From Fibrobacter sp. (lineage in GTDB: Bacteria > Fibrobacterota > Chitinivibrionia > Chitinivibrionales > Chitinispirillaceae): 42,468 bases of DNA. Position numbers and translations under genes: made by a program. The notes below the pieces were generated by a model that saw nothing but the letters and a program-made list of their open reading frames with translations, did no database searches and had not been told where the DNA came from. The stretch is taken from NCBI GenBank assembly GCA_012513915.1, contig JAAZBG010000121.1:1-42468 (forward strand), written 5' to 3'. Of the stretch, positions 8,842 through 17,211 are shown piece by piece (position 1 is the first letter of the stretch; the number at the start of each line of letters is the position of its first letter).

Positions 8842-9789
8842 TTAAACGATTGATGAACTTTCTTCTGTAGAATTCACATCAGCTGACACAGGTGATGTGT
8901 CCTTACTAACCCACTGCGACAGCTCTTCGCGGTCAGAGGGATTGTCTCCAACAAGAGTTTTGCCGAAGAATGCCTGATAGTTGCGAAATTGGGAATCAAG
9001 ACTGTCACCATCGAATCCGAGGTTTGACAGCTTTCGTGAAATAGACACCTCACCATCTCCGTCACAGCCAATTGTTACAGTCTGTTGCATGTAAAAACCA
9101 GATGTTTCGTCTTCTTCACTGTTGCCATAACCATCCCACTCAATATCAACGATCGAATCCGTAACACGTACAGGTATCTGAACTATGCCGTCGGAATTAC
9201 CTGTATATATGTCAGGTTCATTGACAATTCTGCATCGTACATTAGGAACAGGTTCCAGATTGTCATCCAACAGCATGATTTCAACTGTTTTCGTTCTGGG
9301 ATATTCTCCTCCATCATGCCAGTCAACCATTTCATCGCGTATTTCCGCAATATTTCCCTCAGTTGGACGATTAAAATAGGTTTGATAGGCGCGGACCTGT
9401 TCTTTAAGTGTTGCACCCTCAAAACCAAGATTAGTCAACCGTAAAGAGCATGCATCATCATTTTTGTCCGAAACAGAAATATTAAAAGTACCTTTCCAGA
9501 AAAATCGTTCACTACCACCGACGCCTTCTGGTTCCCACTCTAAATCAATAGTTGCGATATCATTTTCAGGTTTAGGAATATGTGCAACTCCATCCTCATC
9601 ACACTCATACACCGTCGGTTCAGTGTCACCAACAACTCTGCAAAGTGCAAACGGCAGAGGGTTTTTATCCGGATCAGTCAAACGGATAAGCAGGTGCTGT
9701 GACAGATACACACTGGCATCATCTTCATCGACGTCACCGTCACCGTCCCAGTCATATCGTTGCCAGTAAGGCAGTGATTCTTCACTCAT
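8842..9789 (-). CDS. EF-hand-like protein with two Ig-like/PG-binding-like units
   Basis: A 315-residue protein. Near residue 13 is a calcium loop, DWDGDGDVDEDD, of EF-hand or dockerin type. Two similar units follow (about 30-165 and 166-290). Each has an Ig-like/TTR-like beta domain, then a segment reading L-x-NLGF...YQ-x-x-F, which resembles the PG_binding_1-like helix seen in T6SS spike-associated proteins, then an acidic end with a Trp (MVDWHD in the first unit). The internal duplication is clear from these shared motifs. It has no signal peptide. I infer a structural adaptor that helps load or stabilise the cargo encoded downstream; the exact role is unknown. Confidence 0.55.
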   Translation of the reverse strand: MSEESLPYWQRYDWDGDGDVDEDDASVYLSQHLLIRLTDPDKNPLPFALCRVVGDTEPTVYECDEDGVAHIPKPENDIATIDLEWEPEGVGGSERFFWKGTFNISVSDKNDDACSLRLTNLGFEGATLKEQVRAYQTYFNRPTEGNIAEIRDEMVDWHDGGEYPRTKTVEIMLLDDNLEPVPNVRCRIVNEPDIYTGNSDGIVQIPVRVTDSIVDIEWDGYGNSEEDETSGFYMQQTVTIGCDGDGEVSISRKLSNLGFDGDSLDSQFRNYQAFFGKTLVGDNPSDREELSQWVSKDTSPVSADVNSTEESSSIV

Positions 9790-9835
9790 GCTTTAGAACT
9801 CTTCTCATAAATTTGTAATTTGTCGTATATCCCGT

Positions 9836-10498
9836 TTATACAAACCGTTGTTTGGTTCTTCGTAAATCTCCATATGCAACATCACTGAACATGCGTTTGA
9901 TCCTTCCATCTGAACGGATTATCTCAAGCGAATACCGTTCATCCATCGGAGCATCATTGAACTGCAGCTTTACGGTATGTTCTCCACCGCTTGCGAACTC
10001 ATTCACTCTCATCTTTTTGTCATACGCTCCAGAACTACAAAACAGATGTACTTCATCGGTAATACTAACCGCTTGCGCAGGAGTGTGTTCAACGATGACT
10101 TTTATCGGCCCCTTCTCAAACTTCGTTTTCCCGAAACTCGCATTCGCGTCAAGCTGCAAATGGGGTTCCAGAACAAAATCCTCAATCGCACCGGTAAACG
10201 AAACCGCCACCTCGGCAATCGCCCCGGCAACGGTACTCAGCGATGCCTTGACACTTTCAACAGCGTCGGTTGCGGCATCGACTGCACTGTTCACGGTACC
10301 GGTCACTGCCCCTACGGCATCATTGACCGCGCCTTTTGCGCTGTCGACCGCACTATTGACAGCGGATTTAGCACTATCCACTGCTCCGGATACTGCACCT
10401 GTTGCCGCGCTGGCTGCACTTTTTGCTGCAGCGGCAACATCAACTTTGGGCACTTCGACTTTGGGTGCCTCTACTTTTACATTTAACCCAAATGCCAT
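9836..10498 (-). CDS. Undecapeptide-repeat helical protein of the Hcp island
   Basis: A 220-residue protein. After a VEAPKVEVPKVDV start, residues about 20-95 form 11-residue repeats such as AVDSAKSAVNS and AVDSAKGAVND. Such repeats give amphipathic helices like those of LEA or apolipoprotein-type proteins and may contact lipid or another helix. The C-terminal half (about 115-220) is beta-rich, with VHLFCSSGAYDKK and YSLEIIRSDG. That pattern recalls conserved proteins encoded next to OmpA/PG-binding proteins in T6SS spike loci, though I am relying on memory. It starts 9 bases after the OmpA-like gene, indicating one transcript. The alanine codons make a long antisense frame, which I judge an artefact. 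Confidence 0.5.
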   Translation of the reverse strand: MAFGLNVKVEAPKVEVPKVDVAAAAKSAASAATGAVSGAVDSAKSAVNSAVDSAKGAVNDAVGAVTGTVNSAVDAATDAVESVKASLSTVAGAIAEVAVSFTGAIEDFVLEPHLQLDANASFGKTKFEKGPIKVIVEHTPAQAVSITDEVHLFCSSGAYDKKMRVNEFASGGEHTVKLQFNDAPMDERYSLEIIRSDGRIKRMFSDVAYGDLRRTKQRFV

Positions 10499-10507
10499 AT
10501 ATTTCTC

Positions 10508-11590
10508 CTACGCAGCTGATTTGTCAGTCTTTTTAGTTGCAGCAAATCCCGATACTGTTTTCGCTGTTGGATAGACCAGCTTTGAAACCCCGATTTTATA
10601 GCCCTTCATTTCGGAACTGATCGTATATTCTCCAGCTTTGAGCCCGAAAAATGAGACAAAGCCATGTTCATCGGCAGTTGCATTCCCGCTTGTCGGACCC
10701 TTTAGTGTAACGTTGGCAAAAGGTGCAGGCTGTTTTTCGTTGTCAATAATTTGAACGTGTATACCATGGCATTCAAAGTCAACGTTCTTTGAAACCTGTG
10801 AGAGCCATAATGGATACTGAGTAGATCCTTCTGCAGAAATATTGTTATCAGGTCTGGGAGAAATACCATTTTTAAAGAAAAACACCTCAAGCCTGCGATC
10901 ATCGGAAACAACTCCCGATGCTGTTTCTGAATCTTCAAAATGTCCTTCACATCCATGTGCAACAGGAATGACATCTTCTGCGAATGTGGTATCCGAGATT
11001 TCCATATATGCTTCGACAATTGCCTTACGTGTTTCGAAATCCGCCTTTCCATCAACTGTAAGTTTTAATCCCTTTTCTTTATTTGCATACTCCTGAAAGC
11101 CCTTAATTGCTTTTGTAGTTTTTTCATCAGTAATGCCTGATGCATATCCTTCGTAAAGAGGTGAACCATCTTCGGGAAGTACGGAAAGCATGAGTTGAAT
11201 CTCCCGTGTTCCCCATCGTGAACGGGCGTTTTTATCGGGCCCGAACCAGTTGAGCCAAATACTGGGAATGGATTTAAGATATGCCCCGATAATCTGTGCG
11301 CGGTCATAAGCGATGTCTGCACCTGCAAGATCCTCGTCATTGCCAGCATGTCCGACTATGAGTACTTCATCGTTGGGATCACTTTTATGCATATCAATTA
11401 TTGTTTTTATACCTGGCAACCCTTGAGGCAGCAGGAAACATTTATTGGCATCAAAGAGCATACCTGTCAGGCGGGCACGCCTTGCTGCCTTTTTATCAAG
11501 AATTATAGTGTAGGTATCACCTTGTAAAAGGCCATTGATTGAGGACCATTTACCTGTTGCATAGTCAAAAACCGGGATAATTTCAGGCAT
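10508..11590 (-). CDS. OmpA-like/PG-binding-like/Ig-like T6SS accessory protein
   Basis: A 360-residue protein without a signal peptide. Residues about 42-110 form an OmpA-C-like half: LFDANKCFLLP, then VLIVGHAGN, then a helix with DRAQIIGAYL. An RWGTREIQLML segment and a PG_binding_1-like helix with GFQEYAN (about 126-195) follow. The fold appears to resume at HGCEGH and DRRLEVFFF (about 212-240), the usual RRVEV end of OmpA-C. Residues about 275-340 are an Ig-like/CarboxypepD_reg-like domain. This inserted architecture is known from proteins encoded next to T6SS Hcp/VgrG/PAAR genes. It is the first gene after the Hcp-fusion, about 130 bases downstream of it, and likely binds peptidoglycan or docks cargo. 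Confidence 0.7.
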   Translation of the reverse strand: MPEIIPVFDYATGKWSSINGLLQGDTYTIILDKKAARRARLTGMLFDANKCFLLPQGLPGIKTIIDMHKSDPNDEVLIVGHAGNDEDLAGADIAYDRAQIIGAYLKSIPSIWLNWFGPDKNARSRWGTREIQLMLSVLPEDGSPLYEGYASGITDEKTTKAIKGFQEYANKEKGLKLTVDGKADFETRKAIVEAYMEISDTTFAEDVIPVAHGCEGHFEDSETASGVVSDDRRLEVFFFKNGISPRPDNNISAEGSTQYPLWLSQVSKNVDFECHGIHVQIIDNEKQPAPFANVTLKGPTSGNATADEHGFVSFFGLKAGEYTISSEMKGYKIGVSKLVYPTAKTVSGFAATKKTDKSAA

Positions 11591-11721
11591 TCAGTTCTAT
11601 TCCTATCGCAATTAGCATATCTGATTTTTTGATTGTAAACATTCCTCTATCGTCATTTTCAGCCCAATGGCTGAACCTTTTACTTTTACAATACGCATCA
11701 CTTAACAACACAAAGATCGCT

Positions 11722-12501
11722 TTATGCCGCAAGTTCTATGCTCACTATGTCAATTTTGTCTGATGGACTCTTGTAATTTTCAATTATAACCGTCCCGGTT
11801 TTATCACTGACAAAAGATTCTCCACTGGCGAGTTTTATTGTGACACCTTTGAGTACAGTGCCATCCTTTGTCTTGAAAACAAAAGTTGTTGTTTTTTTAG
11901 GAATTTTCCTGACAGCTGCTTTTTGTGCATTTCTTTCTTCAAGCCAGTCGGCGAAATCATCAGTCAATGCACTTCCTTCTAAAATTGCATCCATCTCTGA
12001 CTCTTTACGGGAATGAAATCCGAGCGAGAAGTTCCACCTATCAGTAAAGCGCAGGTAACCATTTGGACAAAACCATGTGATCTTATCATATCGAAGCGTG
12101 ACCTCCTCCATATGCACATTACGTTCAAATTGTCTGTCCTTGATGTTTGGCATTACCATCCCGATGGAGGATATTTTTACTCTTTCGAGAATATGCTGAA
12201 GATATATCTCATCTTTCTGAGTCTTTTCGTCAAACCTATACCAGTCAATTGTTACAGAATCCATTATTGATCCGTGGGTCATATGCTGGTATAGTGTCAC
12301 TGATGTACTGTCAAGTTCCTTATAAAATGAAAGCGGGAGATGTTCACGAATGGGATTATTTGTAAAAAGTTCCAGTTCCTTGAAGAATACCGCATGTTTA
12401 AATGATATCACAAGTGAAGAGCCGTCTTTACCATCCTGAAGAGAGGAGCCTTTAAGTGCTTTACTATTCACCATAAAAGAAACATAGGCCGGTGTTGCCA
12501 T
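11722..12501 (-). CDS. Hcp (TssD) tube protein with C-terminal beta extension
   Basis: A 259-residue protein. Residues about 1-158 align by eye with Hcp family proteins: MATPAYVSF start, TIDWYRFDE, HMEEVTLRYDKITW, and TDRW near the end, matching the same stations in the canonical Hcp at 15995-16477. Hcp hexamers stack into the T6SS inner tube and carry or chaperone effectors. After a charged linker (about 160-188) comes an extra domain of about 70 residues with strands TFVFKTKDG, VTIKLASGES and a GTVIIEN hairpin, likely Ig-like/TTR-like. Such fusions resemble extended Hcps that carry effector or adaptor domains. Here the extension matches beta domains in the downstream genes. The start has a good Shine-Dalgarno (AAAGGA) upstream. 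Confidence 0.8.
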   Translation of the reverse strand: MATPAYVSFMVNSKALKGSSLQDGKDGSSLVISFKHAVFFKELELFTNNPIREHLPLSFYKELDSTSVTLYQHMTHGSIMDSVTIDWYRFDEKTQKDEIYLQHILERVKISSIGMVMPNIKDRQFERNVHMEEVTLRYDKITWFCPNGYLRFTDRWNFSLGFHSRKESEMDAILEGSALTDDFADWLEERNAQKAAVRKIPKKTTTFVFKTKDGTVLKGVTIKLASGESFVSDKTGTVIIENYKSPSDKIDIVSIELAA

Positions 12502-12687
12502 TCAGTATTCCTTTCAACAAAGAACTGCTCTTTTACTGAAATTGACGCAATGATTTACAATATAAAGTACGATGCCAGTTACAGGCAAGAACTGATTTCA
12601 TTTTAATCAAGGTTTTTATGAGCAACTCTCACCTGTTACATAGGTTATTTTTATTATTCAAACCATCTGATTAAAAAGGGAGGATAT

Positions 12688-12982
12688 ACGAATAAGACTA
12701 ATGCGGCCCGTTTGCTGGATAATATGGGCATATCCTATGAACTTTGCGAATATGACGTGGATGAAACCGATTTGAGTGCAATCTCAGTTGCAAGTAAACT
12801 TGGACAGAATATTGATCAGGTGTTTAAGACCCAGGTGCTTCGGGGAGAAAAAACTGGAATTTTTGTTTGTACTATACTATGATTACATTTTTGTCAGTGC
12901 CGGAATCGGTGGGCTGCAACTAAAAATCACTCCTGATGATTCGATAAGAAATACAAAGTACACTGTTGCTGAGTTGTTGTAG
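12688..12982 (+). pseudogene. ybaK: Decayed ybaK/ebsC (Cys-tRNA(Pro) deacylase family)
   Basis: Frame 1 from about 12691 reads as the N-terminal half of YbaK-type deacylases: KTNAARLLDNMGISYELCEY and later QVFKTQVLRGEKTGIF, ending at a TGA at 12880. Frame 2 then gives the C-terminal end, YIFVSAGIGGLQLKITPDD, ending at the TAG at 12980-12982. Roughly 60 middle residues of the usual 155-160 are missing, so there is a deletion with a frameshift near 12870-12885. The start looks mutated: ACG at 12688 sits where an ATG would follow the GGGAGG at 12678-12683. It lies just upstream of the divergent Hcp-fusion gene. The remainder of 12502-13298 holds no other gene I can support. Confidence 0.8.
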
Positions 12983-13298
12983 ATCTATGATTGCTCCGGC
13001 GTTACCTGATAAAGTGTAAGAACTGTTTGGGTACAGGTTAAAGGTTAGAATCCTTCATGTTCAATCAGTGCCGGTTCAAACGCTAATCTTTTATTCATTG
13101 ATAATGTAACTGACTTTTTCAAAAAATGGTTGCTGCTTTACATCATAAATCCATTTACTGGTTGTCTCTTTCCAATGCAGGAAATATTTTAAACTCATAA
13201 GAAAAATAATTCAAATTACCTATCAGCCACCTGTACTTATTCACCATTAAGTCAACCATGAGCTTGTATACTGTAAAATGGTTTCAAGGAGTATAAAG

Positions 13299-14210
13299 TT
13301 GAACCGTCCATGTATTGTATCTTTTGTATCAGTGATAATTATTTTTGTATTCCTGACAACCGGTTGTATGGCTAAAAGAATGATTGAGAAAGTAACACTT
13401 GACGCCAGGCAAATCGTTCATCTTGGAAATGCGCTTCACGGGATAGCAATTGACCCGTCAACCGGAACTTTATATATCGGGAAAGGCGGCAATACTATCA
13501 TTTCGCACACCACCGATGGTGTGGATTCTGTATTTACTGTAATACCCGGCGCGGACGGATCATACACTCATGGAAAAGAGGAAGTCTACCTTTTTGATAT
13601 TCACCGTCGTCAGGACGGGACTTTTCTCTGCGGAGCCAAAGACCGGATTTTATCCATCGACGCGTCCGGCACTGCAACAACCATTCTTGACGGATTGTTC
13701 GCGGGTACGTACGGAGTTTGCGGTGTTACTGAAGACAATAAAGGCAGGATTTACTTTTCGATCAATGGTCGTGGCGCATTCTCACATTCCCCCGGAGAAC
13801 AGGAACCCGTGGAAATCGCGGCTATACCCGGAAGCGTGGGCCTTGAACTTTCACCCGATGAACGGTACCTGTACGTATGCGACGACATGCGTGACAGACT
13901 GGCCGTTATTGATATACAGAATAAAAAAGAAGTTACTGAAATACCATTGCCATTTATGCCCGAATACATGCTTATTGAAGGAACGGCCCTTTTTGTCAAA
14001 GGCCCGCTTACGGATTCCTGGCTGGAGTTTGATATCAGCAAGACCAGTAAACCGGTCGCAGTTCGCCAGTATGACGTTACCGGAATATCTCGAAACATGT
14101 ACGGAATACAGACATCGGTCCTCGCGCACGAGAACGCTGCAGCTGTTCTCTATGGAACCTGCTGGGATTCCGGCGAACTCTACCGGGTGAAACTACCTCC
14201 CCGGAAATAA
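13299..14210 (+). CDS. Beta-propeller (NHL/SMP-30-like) lipoprotein
   Basis: I chose the TTG at 13299, because AAGGAG at 13286-13291 sits 7 bases before it and it gives a compact lipoprotein signal ending in LTTGC. An in-frame ATG at 13278 lacks a comparable ribosome binding site. The mature protein repeats strands typical of six-bladed propellers, such as LHGIAIDPSTGTLYIG, GVTEDNKGRIYFS and LELSPDERYLYVCDD. Family members include gluconolactonase-like or NHL surface proteins, but catalytic metal ligands are not clear, so it may be a binding or scaffold protein. It should be anchored to a membrane facing the periplasm. Confidence 0.75.
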   Translation: MNRPCIVSFVSVIIIFVFLTTGCMAKRMIEKVTLDARQIVHLGNALHGIAIDPSTGTLYIGKGGNTIISHTTDGVDSVFTVIPGADGSYTHGKEEVYLFDIHRRQDGTFLCGAKDRILSIDASGTATTILDGLFAGTYGVCGVTEDNKGRIYFSINGRGAFSHSPGEQEPVEIAAIPGSVGLELSPDERYLYVCDDMRDRLAVIDIQNKKEVTEIPLPFMPEYMLIEGTALFVKGPLTDSWLEFDISKTSKPVAVRQYDVTGISRNMYGIQTSVLAHENAAAVLYGTCWDSGELYRVKLPPRK

Positions 14211-14306
14211 AACTGATGGGTCGTCGCCATGGTGATGATAAGGCACTTGTAATCGTTATCGACATTTACAAATCAGTATCAAATCATTTACACAGAAGGA
14301 GTAAAA

Positions 14307-15389
14307 ATGATACAAAAATTATTTAAAACTGCCGTAGTCTCATTATCACTGTTTACCTTTACGTCAAACATTTATCCGTGCACCAGTTTTTCTTTAAGCG
14401 ACTCGAGACACCACTTTTTCGGAAAAAATTATGATTTTCCGATTGGTAATGCCCATGTTTCGATAAACAAAAGAAATCTTGTCAAGGTCTCACTTCCGCT
14501 CAATGATGAAAAAAGGGTGGCATGGGTATCAAAATATGGAAGCATAACCTTTAACCAATTTGGTAAAGAGATGCCTAGCGGTGGTATGAATGAGGCTGGA
14601 CTGGTAATTGAACTGATGGCACTTGATAAACCTGAGTATCCGGCTATCGATTCCCGATTCGGTTTAACTGAACTTCAATGGATACAGTATATGCTTGATA
14701 ATTACTCATCAGTTGATGAAGTACTTGCAAGTGATAACGCAATGCGTATGTCCCTTTATTCCACGTATCCTATTCATGTATTGATATCCGATAAATCAGG
14801 TGATGCGGGTGTTCTTGAATATGTCAACAATAAAACAGTCATTCATCATAATCATTCGCTGCCTTTTACTGCACTGAGCAATGATACATATGATAATTCG
14901 CTAAACTATATGAAACACTTTCGTTATATCCATTCTCCACGTCAGCTCCCACAAACGACATCCTCATTGGATCGTTTTGTGCGCGCTTCGTACTATACTA
15001 AAAATTATAGCTGTCGATATAACCCAATCGATTATTCATTTATGATACTCGGTTCTGTCAATCAGGGTTACTTTACTCAATGGAGTATAGTTTACGATAT
15101 TAACAACATGAAAATAAGTTACAAAACATTGACCAATGACAAAATCAGAACAATATCAATGAATGACTTTGATTTTTCACCAGTAACACCAGCACTCTAT
15201 ATCGATATTGATTCTGATATACAGAATGGGAATTTGGATTTCATGCCCTATTCATCTACGGAAAACAAGGCCTTGATTGAGCTGGTATTTTCATCTCTTG
15301 ATGAGTTCGTTGGTATTCCACAGGAATTTCGCGACCTGTTGGCTCAACTCCATGAGACAACAGTTCCTTTGCCGATTGTTGGAAGGTAA
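14307..15389 (+). CDS. Secreted choloylglycine hydrolase-family amidase
   Basis: A 360-residue Ntn-hydrolase (linear amide C-N hydrolase, PVA/BSH family). Residues 1-24 are a signal peptide, and cleavage would expose Cys25 in PCTSF as the N-terminal nucleophile. Other family stations are GKNYDF (39-44, with the active-site Asp) and MNEAGLV (94-100). The substrate could be bile salts, penicillin V, N-acyl-homoserine lactones or another linear amide; in environmental bacteria the last two are more plausible than bile salts. AGAAGGAG precedes the ATG. The next plus-strand gene is about 130 bases downstream with its own ribosome binding site. Confidence 0.85.
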   Translation: MIQKLFKTAVVSLSLFTFTSNIYPCTSFSLSDSRHHFFGKNYDFPIGNAHVSINKRNLVKVSLPLNDEKRVAWVSKYGSITFNQFGKEMPSGGMNEAGLVIELMALDKPEYPAIDSRFGLTELQWIQYMLDNYSSVDEVLASDNAMRMSLYSTYPIHVLISDKSGDAGVLEYVNNKTVIHHNHSLPFTALSNDTYDNSLNYMKHFRYIHSPRQLPQTTSSLDRFVRASYYTKNYSCRYNPIDYSFMILGSVNQGYFTQWSIVYDINNMKISYKTLTNDKIRTISMNDFDFSPVTPALYIDIDSDIQNGNLDFMPYSSTENKALIELVFSSLDEFVGIPQEFRDLLAQLHETTVPLPIVGR

Positions 15390-15522
15390 CGTACCAAACA
15401 GTTGTATAGATCCAAAGTGATAATAATGGCCAGGTGTGGTAGTAAAGTGATGTATCCGTAGGATTCAGCACCACACTTTGGCTTTAAGGGGTTCCGCTGC
15501 CTCATATATAAAGGAAGTTTCA

Positions 15523-15906
15523 ATGATAAAAAAATATTCGCTCATCATATTGGTTGTATTTGGAATTATTACTCTCTCTTGTTCCGGTGTTTCGGACCCC
15601 TCGACTAGTACCGATCCCAATTTTACCCATATCACAGATTCGTGGATTCCCGAAGTCTTTTCCCTGAACATGGGCAATTACTGGCAGGCACAGAGAATTA
15701 CCCATACCGGAAGAAACTACTACCTTTTACCAAAAGCAGCCGGGGGTACATCATATTCGCAGCGTTTCAACCCCGCGTCGAAGTACTTTCAGTCATGGGT
15801 TGGCATATATACTGTCAATGACAAGGACGGGAAAACATACGGTATTTCTGACGGCGTGCTCGACAAGGAAGAAATGGCACGAGGCATCACGGTACGGCAG
15901 AAGTAA
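15523..15906 (+). CDS. Small lipoprotein of unknown function
   Basis: A 127-residue lipoprotein. I chose the ATG at 15523: AAGGAAG at 15511-15517 sits just before it, and it gives a clean signal (MIKKYSLIILVVF) ending in a lipobox TLSC. A longer frame beginning at 15478 would put extra residues before the signal and is unlikely. The mature part starts with a Ser/Thr-rich tether, then an aromatic-rich region (NMGNYWQAQ, GRNYYLL). It ends in NDKDGKTYGISDGVLDKEE, an acidic loop that resembles a calcium loop. I do not recognise a family. It is convergent with the canonical hcp gene, with a terminator between them. Confidence 0.6.
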   Translation: MIKKYSLIILVVFGIITLSCSGVSDPSTSTDPNFTHITDSWIPEVFSLNMGNYWQAQRITHTGRNYYLLPKAAGGTSYSQRFNPASKYFQSWVGIYTVNDKDGKTYGISDGVLDKEEMARGITVRQK

Positions 15907-15936
15907 TGTATGTACGACTTTATCAATAAAAGAAAA

Positions 15937-15967
15937 AACGATTCTCTGCAATATGCAAAGAATCGTT
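15937..15967 (-). terminator. Intrinsic terminator for hcp
   Basis: AACGATTCT (15937-15945) pairs perfectly with AGAATCGTT (15959-15967), with an inner TGCA/TGCA possibility. Reading the minus strand, the hairpin is followed by a T6-C-T4 run, so it ends transcription of the hcp gene, whose stop lies 28 bases upstream. On the plus strand there is no T run. Confidence 0.8.
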
Positions 15968-15994
15968 GTATACTACTCAAAACTGTCTTATTAA

Positions 15995-16477
15995 TTAGCG
16001 ACCGGCATTCCATGAATCGGTATGGATAAGGCCACCATCGGTATATTCCCACGTGATTTCAGCATAACGGAAACTTACTTTCTCCATGTGAACATACTTT
16101 TCAAATTCTTTTGCCTTTACATTATACATAAGGGGCTCAACAGCTGACACCTTTACATCTTTAAGAGAGTGAGTGAAATAAAGTACTTCATCACCCTTTT
16201 CGTCAATTCTGTACCAGTCAAGTTTCAATGTCGGGAACGATTCACCATTACATACCGCTTTGTACAGCAGTGGTGACGCCTTATCGAATGCTTTAACGAT
16301 CTGGAAAGCCTCGTGCTTTCTTACTCCAGTAAGGGCTCCGGTATCCGGATCTGTTGGAATACGAACCTCATGATGAAATTCGATAACCTCAATACTACCT
16401 TCACGACCTTCAACAACTGAACCACCTTCAATTTTTCCACCCTGACCTTCAAGCCACATGTATGCTGGAATTGGCAT
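15995..16477 (-). CDS. hcp: Hcp (TssD), type VI secretion tube protein
   Basis: A 160-residue protein matching the usual Hcp length. It starts PAYMWLEGQGGKIEG and has the family stations EFHHEV, PTDPDTGALTG, TLKLDWYR, HMEKVSFRYAEITWEY and a DSW near the C terminus. Hcp hexamers form the inner tube of the T6SS and can chaperone effectors. A strong Shine-Dalgarno (AAAGGAG) precedes the ATG, a sigma70-like promoter lies upstream, and an intrinsic terminator follows, so it is an independent single-gene unit. No tssB/tssC/vgrG neighbour is in the window. It is a plain tube unit, unlike the extended Hcp at 11722-12501. Confidence 0.92.
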   Translation of the reverse strand: MPIPAYMWLEGQGGKIEGGSVVEGREGSIEVIEFHHEVRIPTDPDTGALTGVRKHEAFQIVKAFDKASPLLYKAVCNGESFPTLKLDWYRIDEKGDEVLYFTHSLKDVKVSAVEPLMYNVKAKEFEKYVHMEKVSFRYAEITWEYTDGGLIHTDSWNAGR

Positions 16478-16522
16478 AGTAATACTCCTTTAAATGAAAC
16501 GGTTTATACATTTTACCTACAT

Positions 16523-16552
16523 ACAGTAAGTTTTAATTTATCTCTCTGTCAA
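16523..16552 (-). promoter_or_regulatory. Sigma70-like promoter for hcp
   Basis: Read on the minus strand, a perfect TTGACA (16547-16552) is followed after 18 bases by TACTGT (16523-16528), a fair -10 box. This places a start site about 30 bases before the AAAGGAG of hcp. Assigned by motif and position only. Confidence 0.4.
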
Positions 16553-17211
16553 ATAGCATTGTGTTATTTTTTAACTGACAGTATTAACTAACGCAAGCGC
16601 TGTGCCAAATGCTAAACTTTAATCAACCGACCTGAATTCAACAAAGAGATTACCATACATAATGTGTTATTTAACAATATGTTATTAGGTATGATCTAAC
16701 AGTAATCCGCATAGATCATATTTTTAGATGGAGTTTGATTATTTAAGATCTGAAGATGATTTTCTTAATTTTAAAAATAGAGATTTCTATATTAGGAATC
16801 TGATTATTTACCCGTTTATGTCATCACAAAAAACGTACTGCAACAAACATTGTACCGTACTTCGGTAAATCTGCAACATGTTTGAGATTTGGACCTGGCT
16901 GAATTTATTTTTAAAATTCGTCTTAAACATTCGCATATGAGATAAATAGGACTTCCTTGGCATACATATCCTTTCGTTAATAGATAAATACTACTAGAAA
17001 GAAATATGTACATTTGTTAAAGGTTAATGGGTTCTGAGTCGCTTTTCTTAAGTTTAAAAAGGTAGTAAGTGAGCGTAAAAATAGCTTACTCTTACGCCCT
17101 GCCGAACAGCTCCGGAATAAGGTTCCGGTTAAAAACGGATTTTACAATAATGAGCAATAGCATAATACGACGGAGACAAGGTTACAAGTATGTCAGTTTT
17201 CTGGAGCATGT
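16553..17211. other. AT-rich intergenic region, with a hairpin leader
   Basis: About 660 bases without a supportable gene. The last 150 bases, before the DUF3795-like gene, contain two hairpins: GCGTAA (near 17073) with TTACGC (near 17092), and CCGGAA (17112-17117) with TTCCGG (17123-17128). Neither matches a riboswitch I know. The rest is low-complexity AT. Confidence 0.35.

Noticed and set aside
9852..10574. 240-residue antisense frame over the 11-mer repeat gene
   Set aside because: It arises from alanine-rich codons of the minus-strand gene; the minus-strand product has a coherent domain plan and operon context.
13570..14190. 206-residue frame overlapping the propeller gene
   Set aside because: It is out of frame with clear propeller repeats and a lipoprotein signal.
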